The notes under the pieces were generated by a model that searched no databases, was not told where the DNA came from, and saw only the letters and a program-made list of their open reading frames with translations. A stretch of DNA of 64,000 bases from contig JBBCBC010000026.1 of assembly GCA_037126765.1 (NCBI GenBank), positions 24,896,448 to 24,960,447 of the forward strand, given 5' to 3'. Both the position numbers and the translations under genes were made by a program. Source of the DNA: Stenogyne calaminthoides (taxonomy: Eukaryota > Streptophyta > Magnoliopsida > Lamiales > Lamiaceae). Of this stretch, positions 21,890 to 31,243 are shown piece by piece (position 1 is the first letter of the stretch; the number at the start of each line of letters is the position of its first letter).

Positions 21890-22800
21890 AAGTGGAATGT
21901 ACTCCTTCGTCTCCCCCCAAGTGTCTTGCATAATGGGTGATAGGGCATGAGACCATGGATGGGTTCGTTAATCACATGCTGAATCTAACTGGGAGCGATC
22001 ATCTCATTTTTTGGCCAACAAATGTGGGGTGAGTGATAAACATTTCGTTAAAATTTGTATTCATGTTTATAATATTTGCACATATATATGCTAAATTTGC
22101 AGTTAATTTTAATACTCTCAATATAATATAGGAACCATTGGGTCTTTGGTCGCCATACACATGAATACATTAAGTGTGTATTTTATGGACCCGGCTGTGA
22201 TGGAGTTTATTCTAATCATACGATCTCGTTTCATATATGGAAGCGTAAGTTCATTTTTAATATTCTATACAATGATTTGTTTTACTTTTAAAATTATGCA
22301 TATTTAATCTATTTTTATTTTTTAATTATAATAATAATAGTGTGATGACGATGTATCGAGTCGCCTTCAGAGTCAGGGCTCAAGATCCAGGTTAAATAAA
22401 GTGAACTGGATTAACATTAAGGAAAATTTAATTTAGTAAATTATCAAACTAATTAATAGAAAGAAATCATAATTGTAATACGTGATTATATTGTTAATCA
22501 ATGGGTTCCGAAAGGTAACGAGATAATGACCATTGTGGTCATTTTGTTTGTTGCTTTATAGAAGATATAATCCATGCCAAATAAACTAACATTCCTCCAA
22601 ATGTAAGTCAATTATTGATTTATTTAAATTATTATTGATTGAATAAAAATTCATACTATATTGATTGATTCGTTGTTTGCAGTTTGTCTATGAACGTGAG
22701 CTCAAGTCTTACTCTAAGAAAAGACTGGAGAAATGGAAAAACGATTGGACGGGGTACCTTTACAATCATTTCTTATATTCATACGATCAATATTGAGAGA
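21890..22800 (+). pseudogene. Ulp1-like (C48) peptidase domain remnant
   Basis: After an intron-like interval the sequence GGAACCATTGGGTC (22,132) encodes NHWV, the His-containing segment that opens the catalytic region of Ulp1/SENP-like proteases found in plant CACTA and MULE elements. Downstream pieces at 22,330-22,430 (VAFRVRAQ in one frame, SRSRLNKVNWINIK-like in another), 22,500-22,580 and a final YERELKSYSKKRLEKWKN block at about 22,688 fall in the order expected of such captured protease genes. The active-site Cys region at about 22,540 is not intact. Frames are broken, so no active enzyme is predicted. The assignment depends on short motifs. Confidence 0.4.
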
Positions 22801-23321
22801 ATGTTGTTTGAAATATTGGTAGCATGTAATTAAATTATATATTTGTGATGATATATATTCCATGTTTTTGGTGTATTGGACGTATGTTTATGATTGTATG
22901 TTTATATATTTCGATGTTTTGGTATATATATGTGATTTATGGTTTTATTATAGGATTTTTGGTTTATGTTATATGGTATTGGACGTATATATAAGTTTTG
23001 GTTTATAGTTTTATTATAGGATTTTTAAAATGTAAATTAATAATTAAAAAAAAAAAGATATTGGACAGCGGTTTCAACCGCTGTCTATGTAAAATAAAAA
23101 ACGAATTAAAAAAAAAAATATCAGCTTGGACAGCAGTTATCAACCGTTGTCCAAGCTGAAACTTCAAAAGCGGTTAAAACCATTTGTCAGGAAGTCTTTT
23201 CTTGGACAGCGGTTATTTATCAGCTGTCCAAGTTTGGACAGCTGATGCTTGGAGAGCGGTTATAACCGTTCTCCAAGGTCATTTTTCACAGCTGTCCAAG
23301 CCCAAATGTGTATTAGTGAAT

Positions 23322-23962
23322 TGACAAAAACCCAATATGAAATGAGCAAAAAAAATTTGACCCTATATTTTTGAATAATTCTTTTTATGATACATTTACC
23401 TTTTTTTTTTTACCGTTATGAATTGGGCATGGGTGGGTCACACCTGAGTAGGTGCATGAGTCACTCGACTCATGGGCGACCTAGTAGAAGAGATTGAAAT
23501 TAATTTAATAAGAATAAATATGTCATAAAAGGAAAAAAAAAAGAGGTTTTTTTTTTTTTTTTTTTTAATTTATTGTACACAATTGGCAAAAAATAGTTTT
23601 TCTTTAATTGCAAACAATGGCCAAAAAGAGTTTGCCCCTAATTGGAGACACTTGCTCTACCTTCCTTGCCACTTGTTAGGAATGGAGACACGTGAACCTT
23701 GTGAATATTAGGATTAGATGATGCGGAAGAATGGACAAAAATGCCCAATATGGAATGAGCAAATTTTTTTTGACCCTATAATTCTAAAAAGTTCTTTTTA
23801 TGACACATTTACCTTTTTTTTATTGTAAATAATGGGCAAAAAAAAGTTTGCCCCTAATTCTTTAAAAATATTTAATTGAAGGTGAGGACTCAGATTAAAC
23901 CTTTTATTTTCTCAATTAATTTTTGATTATGTTGGATTTCGATTCTCAATTTTGTAAGAATA
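23322..23962. other. Repeated-unit spacer with a short G-box remnant
   Basis: Resumes the paralogue of 8,577-8,960. It holds a duplicated module at 23,640-23,720 with GAGACACTTGCTC and GACACGTGAACC about 40 bp apart, followed again by GGAAGAATGGACAAAAATGC, so part of the unit end is present twice here. No gene. Confidence 0.55.
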
Positions 23963-24409
23963 GAATTGTTGCAAGCCGTTTTTTAATGAGAATACTATGT
24001 GGCTAATTTTAAAACAACTCACAAACAAAATAAGTACGTGTACAATATTACAGTAAATAACAAAGCACATGCTTGCTTGCCAAACCAGAACATGCTTGTC
24101 AAAGTACTATAAGTAGAATAAAAAAGAGCAGTAAGAGGGTTCAGAAAAATTCCCAAGTACTCGCACATATTTTCCAAATCACCATCTTTCGTAGAAGGAA
24201 GTTTTCTCCACGAGTTGTGTATTGTAGATGTAAACCTCGCAATATAACATCCCTGGCTTGGAATGCCCCCAGAGTAGTCATTTATCTATGAACTGGGTCA
24301 ACAATTTCTTGTTATTTACTGTAATATTGTACACGTACTTATTTTGTTTGTGAGTTGTTTTAAAATTAGCCACATAGTATTCTCATTAAAAAATGGCTTG
24401 CAACAAGAA
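23963..24409. mobile_element. Fold-back MITE with ~95-bp inverted repeats
   Basis: The ends 23,966-24,062 and 24,310-24,406 are nearly perfect inverted repeats beginning TTGTTGCAAGCC. GAA flanks both sides (23,963-23,965 and 24,407-24,409), and the uninterrupted paralogue is at about 8,970-8,985. The centre has a TATA-like AAAGTACTATAAGTAG resembling AAAGTACTATAAATAG at 44,141. The superfamily is unclear: 3 bp would suit PIF/Harbinger or CACTA, yet the end sequence fits neither. Confidence 0.7.
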
Positions 24410-24412
24410 CTA

Positions 24413-24716
24413 TACTCTGTTTATCCCACTATAAGTTCCTACTTTTCTTTTCTATATGTCCCACAATAACTTTCCCCTTTCATAATGAAAAAAGTAATTT
24501 TACTATCCATAATTTTTATCCTCAATTTTTCACCCAATATTAAAAAAATGATGCTCATTATTCCGCTCATTACTCCACACATTTTTTTCCTGCCTCCCAA
24601 TTCCCAAAAGTATCCTTTACTTTTTAACAAAAGTACTCATAATTTGTACTTTACTATTATTCCTTAATCAAAGAGCCCAAAAGAAAGGAGAAACTTATTT
24701 CAGAACGGAGGGAGTA
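24413..24716. mobile_element. Stowaway-type MITE, second copy
   Basis: A 300-bp element (24,415-24,714) flanked by TA, similar along its length to 8,984-9,272 and ending GAACGGAGGGAG. Both copies sit at the same point of paralogous units, so the insertion probably predates the duplication of this segment. Confidence 0.8.
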
Positions 24717-25930
24717 ATATTGTTCCTGGTTTGCTAGCTTTTCCAATCTCGGGTCATTATTTGATCTCCAATTCTAGGTGTGTTTATTTTAAGGGCTTTA
24801 ACATTAGAAAATTAGGGAATAATTTGTTGGCTTGAAAATGTAAGGCAATATGTTTTAAAATCTTTAAATATTGGACAGTATGTTTATGATCTATAAATGT
24901 AGAACAATCGAGTCTGAATAAGTCCAAATCTATTACATATTTAAAATATACTATCCTAAATCTACAAGTTTGTAGAATTAATGTTCTTAAAACACAACTG
25001 TTACCGGCCTAAAAGGATTAATGGTGATGGTGAAAGGTTGGTTCTATAAGCGAGCCTAGCCATGGATCTGGTTTTGAGACAAGTATGAAACCATTTGGTC
25101 CTTGCACAATTTTGGACAGGATACGCAAATTCATTGTCATCACATGGAAGAACTTATTACTACCTTCAATCACAATTAATTATATTGTTCTATTCGAAAG
25201 TATGTTCTTTTTTACGACTTTACAACCTGTGAAAATTTATTCATTTTCTTCCAATAATAATTCTAATAAATATTACTAAAATCTCATCGAAAAAAAATAA
25301 ATATTACTAAAATAAATATTAATTTTGGTCTATATAAATAAATAACGGTACGAGAGATTTTTGATATCTTAATTTATGAGAAAAATGATTCATATAATGA
25401 GACTGATAATAAGAAATGGAGGTAGTATATTATACAGCAAATATATTATAAGAATCCATATGAATCTGTTTAGATTAAATCAAATTAATTTTCATAAAAT
25501 ATATTTGATGACATGATTTGTTACTAGAATCAGTTGTAAGAATTGTTTATATATGCATTTTTTCTGAGTAACTTGCATTTTTGGGTGAATGAGAATTGAC
25601 CGAATTCAAAATGTTCATTTTTTCGATAAATTTGGTGTTGTATATTTTTTTCTCTCCCATTTCTAACATAAGTGGTTTACACGCTTCGTTAATTGCATTT
25701 TTGGTCCAAAAAATAGGTTTTCTTCCATATAAGTATTATTTAATTTAAAACAAATTTAATATTATATTTTAGCATTTTCAAAACTACGAAAAAAAATTAT
25801 ATAATTAACTTATAACTCATAATTTATTAGAATAATTTAAAAATAAATATATAAAATTATAGTAATCCATAAAAAGAATTTTTTTTTCAAATTTTACATA
25901 AATTATTATTTGATTGATAAAATTCTATGT
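24717..25930. other. Repeated-unit sequence
   Basis: Paralogous to 9,275-10,240 and 16,172-16,760, with a TATA-like GGTTGGTTCTATAAGCGAG at 25,035 but no G-box array and no exon. From 25,740 it is AT-rich with no recognised feature. Confidence 0.5.
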
Positions 25931-25933
25931 TTT

Positions 25934-26304
25934 GTTTACGTCCTGTAAGTTTGACTCATTCCAAAATAAATCATTTATGTTTCTGCTTTAACATTTTTGG
26001 TCCCAGGTGTACAATTTCTTCACTTTTTGACCAATTTTGATCCTTTTTCAATGGAAATTTTTTAAGTGGCCGGAAAGCCACACGAAAAAGGACCTAAATT
26101 GATCAAAAAAGAATGAAAATCATACACCTAAGGACCAAAAATGATAAAGTAGAAACATAAAGGATGAAAATTATACAACCTAGGACCTAAATTGGTTAGA
26201 AAAGGATGAAAATCGTACACCTAGGACCAAAAATGATAAAGCCGAAAAATAAAGGATTTATTTTGGAATATGCCAAACTTACAGAAGTGATATGAAATTT
26301 TCCC
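25934..26304. mobile_element. Fold-back MITE, second copy of the 2.0-kb family
   Basis: Left arm TTTACGTCCTGTAAGTTTGA, right arm reading GGGAAAATTTCATATCACTT and CTGTAAGTTTGGCATATTCC on the complement. The interior has the TAGGACCAAAAATGATAAAG repeats seen at 2,230-2,400. This copy keeps a fuller right end than the 2-kb copy. Confidence 0.65.
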
Positions 26305-27060
26305 TTTCTTTATATTATAATATACAAATTCTTTTTAAATGTATTTTTTAGATTATTATTGAATTAATATTTAATTTAAAAATGCTTATTTTCTGTAGTA
26401 TAAAATATATACAGACTATTCATATTTTTTATTTTTAAAATTTTACATAATTTATTATTTGATTGAAGAAAAAAACAAATGTTTTTTTCTTAAAATTATA
26501 TACATATTTTTATATATTCTTGAATGAAAGATTATTTATAAATTATTATCTCATTTAATAAAAAAATTATTTTAAATTGTATATAGTCCATATAATGTTT
26601 TATTTTTTTAGATTTTACATAAATTACTTGTTTTAAACGTATAATAAGCCGGCTTCAATTCTCTGTTTCTGTACCAAAGTAGCCATGCTTGTAAGGATAT
26701 ATGCAAATTATTTTGTTTCGAGTGCCTTCTCTTTCGCCGCAATGAAGTCATTGAAATATTACCTACTTGGTATTTCTAAAGTAGTCATCGATGGAATTTT
26801 TTTGTTTTTTATCTCACTCATTTATTCTTTTTTCTCACTCACTATCTCTATATCACGACTTCCCATATTATATAAAATATTAATTATTTGACAAAAGAAT
26901 GTTTATGTTGTGCATCAGAAAGTATAAAATTGATGCACAAGTGATATTTGGCTCATTTTTGTTATCATACTAATGTAACTTTAGTATTTTTATTTCTCAG
27001 TTTGTTAAAATTTTATTCTGACTGTATATACAACATGTCGGGTATTACAACATAGAGAGA
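26305..27060. other. AT-rich repeated-unit sequence
   Basis: No gene. Sequence at 26,880-27,060 corresponds to 17,025-17,230 and leads to AGAGAACAACATG, the point where the next MITE sits. The short open frames here are composed mostly of Phe, Ile and Tyr codons and follow base composition. Confidence 0.5.
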
Positions 27061-27067
27061 ACAACAT

Positions 27068-27375
27068 GGGAATATTTTTTTATGGGCTGTAACTTTAGGA
27101 GGTTGCGAAAAAAGGACCGTACTTTTTGAGCTGGCAAAACAAGGATCGTAATTTTTCTGGCTGGTAAAACAAGAAAAGTGACATTTTTGGGCTGGCAAAA
27201 CAAGGACCGTAACTTTAAAATGAACAAATTGCAGGCCAAATTAGGGTAATTCGGTCTAATTTGTCCTGAAATCGCTACTACTTAAAATTACGGTTCTTGT
27301 TTTACTTGTCCAAAAAGTTACGGTCCTTATTTTGCTAGCCCGAAGAGTTACGGTCCATAAAGTTTAAAAAAATCT
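27068..27375. mobile_element. MULE-type MITE, second copy
   Basis: Begins GGGAATATTTTTTTATGG and carries alternating GGACCGTAACTTT-like blocks in both orientations, the family of 4,719-5,124. It lies next to AACAACATG, as does the first copy. The right end is less clear and no target duplication could be confirmed. Confidence 0.6.
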
Positions 27376-27661
27376 ATAAAAGTTATATTTAAAAAAAGGG
27401 TAAGTGTTTTAATTTATTAATTAATAAAAAATAACATATAAAATGTGAACATTGTAAAATTTTTAGATTAATCATACTTTTATGAAGAAATTATCAAAAT
27501 TATTAATGTGAAAATGATCAAAATTATTTAATTAATGTGAAAATTACCAAAAGAAGACTGAGGTTTTTTAAAAGTTTAAAATTTGAAAATAATTTGAGAA
27601 AATTATTAATAATTACAAGAATTAAGTAAAACATCATCTTAGACTCCATTGTATAGAAAAT

Positions 27662-27692
<31 letters not shown>

Positions 27693-27700
27693 TATATATA

Positions 27701-28122
27701 CCACCATCATTTAATTAGTTTTTTTAATTAATTCAATCTTCTCATTAATTATATAAACCTAAACACTAATTAATTATATAAACCTAAACACTAAACTATA
27801 AACCCTAAACCATGAACCATTCGGGTCGGATGAACCATGAACCACTTGGGCCGGATTTTGGTTCGGATCGGGTTGGGTACGAGTCAATTAAAAAAAATTA
27901 ATTTAATTAATGAAATAAACCTAAAGCCTAACTATGAACTCCAAATCATGAACCATTTGGGCTGGTTGAACCATGAACCACTTGGGCGGGTTCTGGGTCG
28001 GGTCGGGTTGGGTTCGGGTCAGGTAATTTTTTTAATATAATTAATAAAATTGTGTAAAATATAAAATATATATAAATGAGAAGATTGAATTAATTAAAAA
28101 AACTAATTAAATGATAGTGGGA
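27701..28122. mobile_element. Fold-back element carrying GGGTCGGGTT-type repeats
   Basis: Inverted repeats of about 50 bp (27,705-27,757 and 28,072-28,117) contain ATCATTTAATTAG and AATTAATTCAATCTTCTCAT. Between them lie two copies of a GAACCATGAACCACTTGGGC block, each followed by GGGTCGGGTTGGGT-like sequence. Similar GACCCG-rich blocks occur at 3,885-3,960 in AT-rich surroundings. No coding capacity. A poly-A run (27,668-27,691) adjoins the left end. Confidence 0.6.
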
Positions 28123-28440
28123 ACCTATGTTGCGCGCCACATAAGCGGTGGACATATAAATTTGTGCACACCTGCGGGCATTTGATCAAATTCGAAAGAA
28201 TTATTTATTTGATTAATGAATATTATTATGTTTAACCTTAATATTTTTATTATGAAATTTGTTGCAAGTTTTAATTTAACAGTACATATAGCATTTTACT
28301 TTATCAATTTTGGTCGTTTTTTGTTTGAATTTTGATCCTTTCCGGTGAAAAACATACATAATGATATGAAAAATGTATCGAAATTACCTGCTCAACAAGG
28401 GAAAGAGAACAGTACAGGCCCCCAAGTCTCATCTCACTGT
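28123..28440. other. Intergenic sequence
   Basis: AT-rich, with a short G+C-richer patch at 28,130-28,185. I see no gene or repeat that I can name. Confidence 0.4.
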
Positions 28441-28600
28441 AAGTCGTCTTTTCTATTTGCAACAGGATGGCCAATTCCAGGGCTGTGGCCCGGCCCAAAG
28501 TCATCTTTTCTATCTGCAACAGGATGGCCAATTCCAGGGCTGTGGCCCGGCCCTAAGTCGTCTTTTCTATCTGCAACAGGATGGCTGTGTCTTGCATGGA
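28441..28600. repeat. 57-bp minisatellite, about 2.8 copies
   Basis: Tandem copies start at GTCGTCTTTTC (28,443), GTCATCTTTTC (28,500) and GTCGTCTTTTC (28,557). Each contains AACAGGATGGCCAATTCCAG and GGCTGTGGCCCGGCCC, and the third copy is cut short. The period is divisible by three, so frames on both strands stay open across it. Nothing else supports a protein. Confidence 0.9.
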
Positions 28601-28839
28601 TTTGAAGTCCTTTTCCCATTATTACAAAAGTAGTGAGCTGATCATCTTCCTTGTTATTTTGTTTTATAAGTTGCCTTGCCTCATTGAACTGACATGCAGT
28701 AATTGCAATCGTAATAATTAGTTAAAGAAACATATGGAGGTTTAAGTTGGCCATTGAATTAAAGAAGAGTTTATTAATTTGAAGAAGTGTGCTTCCAAGT
28801 CTGGCCAATTTTGTGGTATTTATGAATAAATTAATTAAT

Positions 28840-28975
28840 ACTTGTTCAAACCTTCCTTGCCATGCGTCCCTTTTTCTTCCACGCATGGAATTTTCCTTGC
28901 CACGTGTCTTTGGTATGTTGACAAGTGTTGATCCTTCCTTGCAACGTGTCTGATAAGTAGACAAAATACAACGCG
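28840..28975. promoter_or_regulatory. Degenerate G-box module
   Basis: Blocks CTTCCTTGCCATGCGTCC, CCTTGCCACGTGTC (CACGTG at 28,901) and CCTTGCAACGTGTC (28,938) are spaced about 40 bp apart, as in the phased arrays, but only one keeps an exact G-box. It precedes the landmark-containing sequence at 28,985-29,121. Confidence 0.45.
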
Positions 28976-29121
28976 ACTCCCATTTCCTTGTGAAATTTAG
29001 GGTTCGAATTTATGATAATTCTTTTGAAAGATTCCCATTGGAAATGGTGATTCAGCTGGTCAAATGCTTCTTATATCTGCAATTAACTTCTAATTATGTT
29101 GGATTTCGATTCTCAATATTA

Positions 29122-29470
29122 TAAGGTCATGTATGTTTACAGTCTTGAGGGGATTTGAAATCCAATAGGGAGGATTTGAAATGATTGTGTATAAAGTAAA
29201 ATGAAATGATTTGAAATCCTATAGTATAAAGTAAAAAATGTATTTATATTTTATTTATGTTCGGGAGTGTGGATTTTGTAGGATTTAATAAAGTGGAATT
29301 TTGAAAAATAATTGAATGATTGTGTAATAACTATTTATATATATAATGATAATAAAGTAAAAAAGGAGGAGAGAGGGTATTGAGTTGGATAGATAATAAT
29401 AATTGAAAAGTGTGTGATTACTGATTAATATTGTATTGAAAATTATGCTTGATAAAGGTAAGATAGATGT
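29122..29470. mobile_element. Tourist-type MITE, truncated second copy
   Basis: After TAA (29,122-29,124) the element GGTCATGTATGTTTACAG runs parallel to 1,526-1,870 and breaks off at about 29,470, where a different repeat begins. The left flank is also shared, so the insertion predates duplication of the segment and the right part was later lost. Confidence 0.75.
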
Positions 29471-29970
29471 ACTTCTGCACTTCTGACACGTTTCTGCAGT
29501 TCTGACTAATTTTGACTTTTTGTATTTTAAAATTTTAACCAATTTTTTTAAGTTTCTGGCTTAATTAAATTATATATTAATACAAAATTTTGAATTTCAG
29601 CACCTCAATAATTTTAGTAATTTTAAATTTATGCACTTTCAGACTAATTTAATGGTGCATTTTTTAAAAAAAATTGTATTTTGGGCCAATATTTTTAAAA
29701 AAATGTATTTTGAAGACTAAAAGTTATACAATTTTTAGAGAATAATTTTTTTAAATTTATGCACTTCTAGGTCATTTTGGAGTGCATTTTTTTTTAATTT
29801 ATGCACTTCTAGGCTAATTTAGTAGTGCATTTTTTTGTATTTTGTGTAGTTCTCGGCAATTTTTGGAGTGTATTTTTTTTTAAATTTATGCATTTCTAGG
29901 CTAATTTAGGAGTGCATTTTTTGTATTTTGTGTACTTCTCGGCGATTTTTGGAGTGCATTTATTTTCATA
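29471..29970. repeat. Degenerate tandem repeat (GCACTTCTAGGCTAATTT unit)
   Basis: About six loose copies of a 60-65 bp unit with TTTATGCACTTCTAGGCTAA and TTGGAGTGCATTTTTT blocks. Adenine-rich sequence follows (29,990-30,370) with repeated AATTACAAAAATCTGCAAAA-like units. No gene. Confidence 0.6.
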
Positions 29971-30489
29971 ACCCTACAAATTACAAATAAAAGCATATAA
30001 TGAATAATTACAGAAACAAAAAAAAAAATACTTTTCCTATAAAAAATGTACTTTCCCTATAACAGAATACAATTAAAAATTTGCAAAACATAAAACTAAA
30101 AATTACACTCTAAAAAATCACAATTAACCAGCATACTACAGAAAAATTACAAAAAATTAAAAATCAGCAAAAATCTAAATTACAGATTACAAAAATTTGC
30201 AAAAATCTAAATTACAAATTACAAAAATCTACAAAAATAAAACAAAAAATTACAAAAATCAACGAGCATACTACAGAAAATCCTAGATACATCAAACCCT
30301 AACTACATCAAGATCCAAAAAATTAAAAGAATTAAAAAAAAAAAAAATACAAAATTTACACAAGTTTTTACTGAAATCTGCAACATCAAGATCCAAAAAA
30401 TGGTGGTGGCCTGATATCTGCATACAAACCCATACAAATTATCATAAATCATCATTAAATCCATACAAATTCATACAAATTATCATAAA

Positions 30490-31243
30490 TCATCATTAAA
30501 AGCTTACCTTCCATGACCAACAAACACCAATGCGGCGTTGCAAGGAGCACCGCCCCAGCACCACCGCTTCGCCCCCCCACCACCAACGTCGCCTGTTGCC
30601 TGCCGCCACCGATTCACCTCCACTACCTGTCGTCTGTTCTCGCCCCGCGGTGGATCTGTACAGATCCGCTGTCCCTAAAACAGATATACACAAAGCCACC
30701 ACAAAACACCATCGAAAAATGCGTAGCCCCAACCAGACCCGTCTCCTCCCCCCTACACCCCCCACCAAGCACCACCACCACAGCATAGCCCAACCAACCA
30801 AGATCTGATTTTCTCCTTCGTGTTCGAATTTTTTCACCCCAAAAAACGCCGGGGAAATTACCGATAGGTACAATTTTTAAAAAAACTTACTAACAGGTAC
30901 AAAATGGTTGCATATATGTAGGTACAATTGCACTTTCAAATGCAATTTTGACTGTATATGCAATCGCATTTGTACCTGTAAGTAAGTTTTCTCAAAATTT
31001 TGTATCTGCCAGTAATTATCCCAAAAACGCCGCCCCCAACACCGCCTCTCATAGATACATTCGGCATTGTGTGTTGGTGGTGTGTATATGTTGGTGATGG
31101 TGGCCGATGGCGGTGACCGAAAATAATTGTGGAGTGATAGAAGAGAAAATAAGAGAGAGAAAGAGCAATTAAGAGAAAGGAAGAAAATAATAGTGGGGGC
31201 GTGGGTTTGACGGATATTAGGGCAGAAAAGTGGGTACGAGTGG
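30490..31243 (-). pseudogene. GC-rich gene fragment (5' UTR and first exon-like), split by a MITE
   Basis: On the minus strand a pyrimidine-rich leader (CTTTCTCTTAATTGCTCTTT, near 31,170) precedes a start codon near 31,067. The frame then runs to the MITE at 31,023. With the MITE and one target repeat left out it stays open through the G+C-rich block down to about 30,630. The encoded residues are rich in Gly, Val and Arg, and I recognise no domain. It looks like the first exon of a host gene, either truncated in place or captured by a transposon. The plus strand is also open here because of base composition. Confidence 0.35.
30843..31032. mobile_element. Small MULE-type MITE with 9-bp duplication
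   Basis: The element 30,852-31,023 has inverted ends GGGAAATTACCGATAGGTAC and, from the right, GGATAATTACTGGCAGATAC, with a second inverted pair around AACTTACTAACAGGTACAA. AAAACGCCG flanks it on both sides (30,843-30,851 and 31,024-31,032). It interrupts the G+C-rich gene fragment. Confidence 0.75.

Larger units (their letters stand above)
18290..23321 (+). mobile_element. 5.0-kb CACTA (En/Spm) transposon with AAT duplications
   Basis: The element 18,293-23,318 starts CACTACTACACATTTGAG and its complement ends CACTAATACACATTTGGG. It is flanked by AAT on each side (18,290-18,292 and 23,319-23,321). The paralogues at 8,575 and 10,433 read GAAGAATTGACAAAA without interruption, giving the empty site. 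Both subterminal regions (18,320-18,520 and 23,055-23,305) carry many copies of GGACAGCGGTT and its complement AACCGCTGTCC, often paired as short palindromes. Internal coding remnants are described separately. A TNP2-type transposase was not recognised, so mobility would need help in trans. Confidence 0.9.

Noticed and set aside
27780..27830. Interstitial telomere repeat (AAACCCTAAACC-like)
   Set aside because: Only one or two imperfect TTTAGGG-type units are present, within a fold-back element. Too few to call a telomeric tract.
28304..28633. 86-codon frames on both strands over the minisatellite
   Set aside because: The 57-bp period is a multiple of three, so open frames repeat automatically on either strand; there is no start context or domain.
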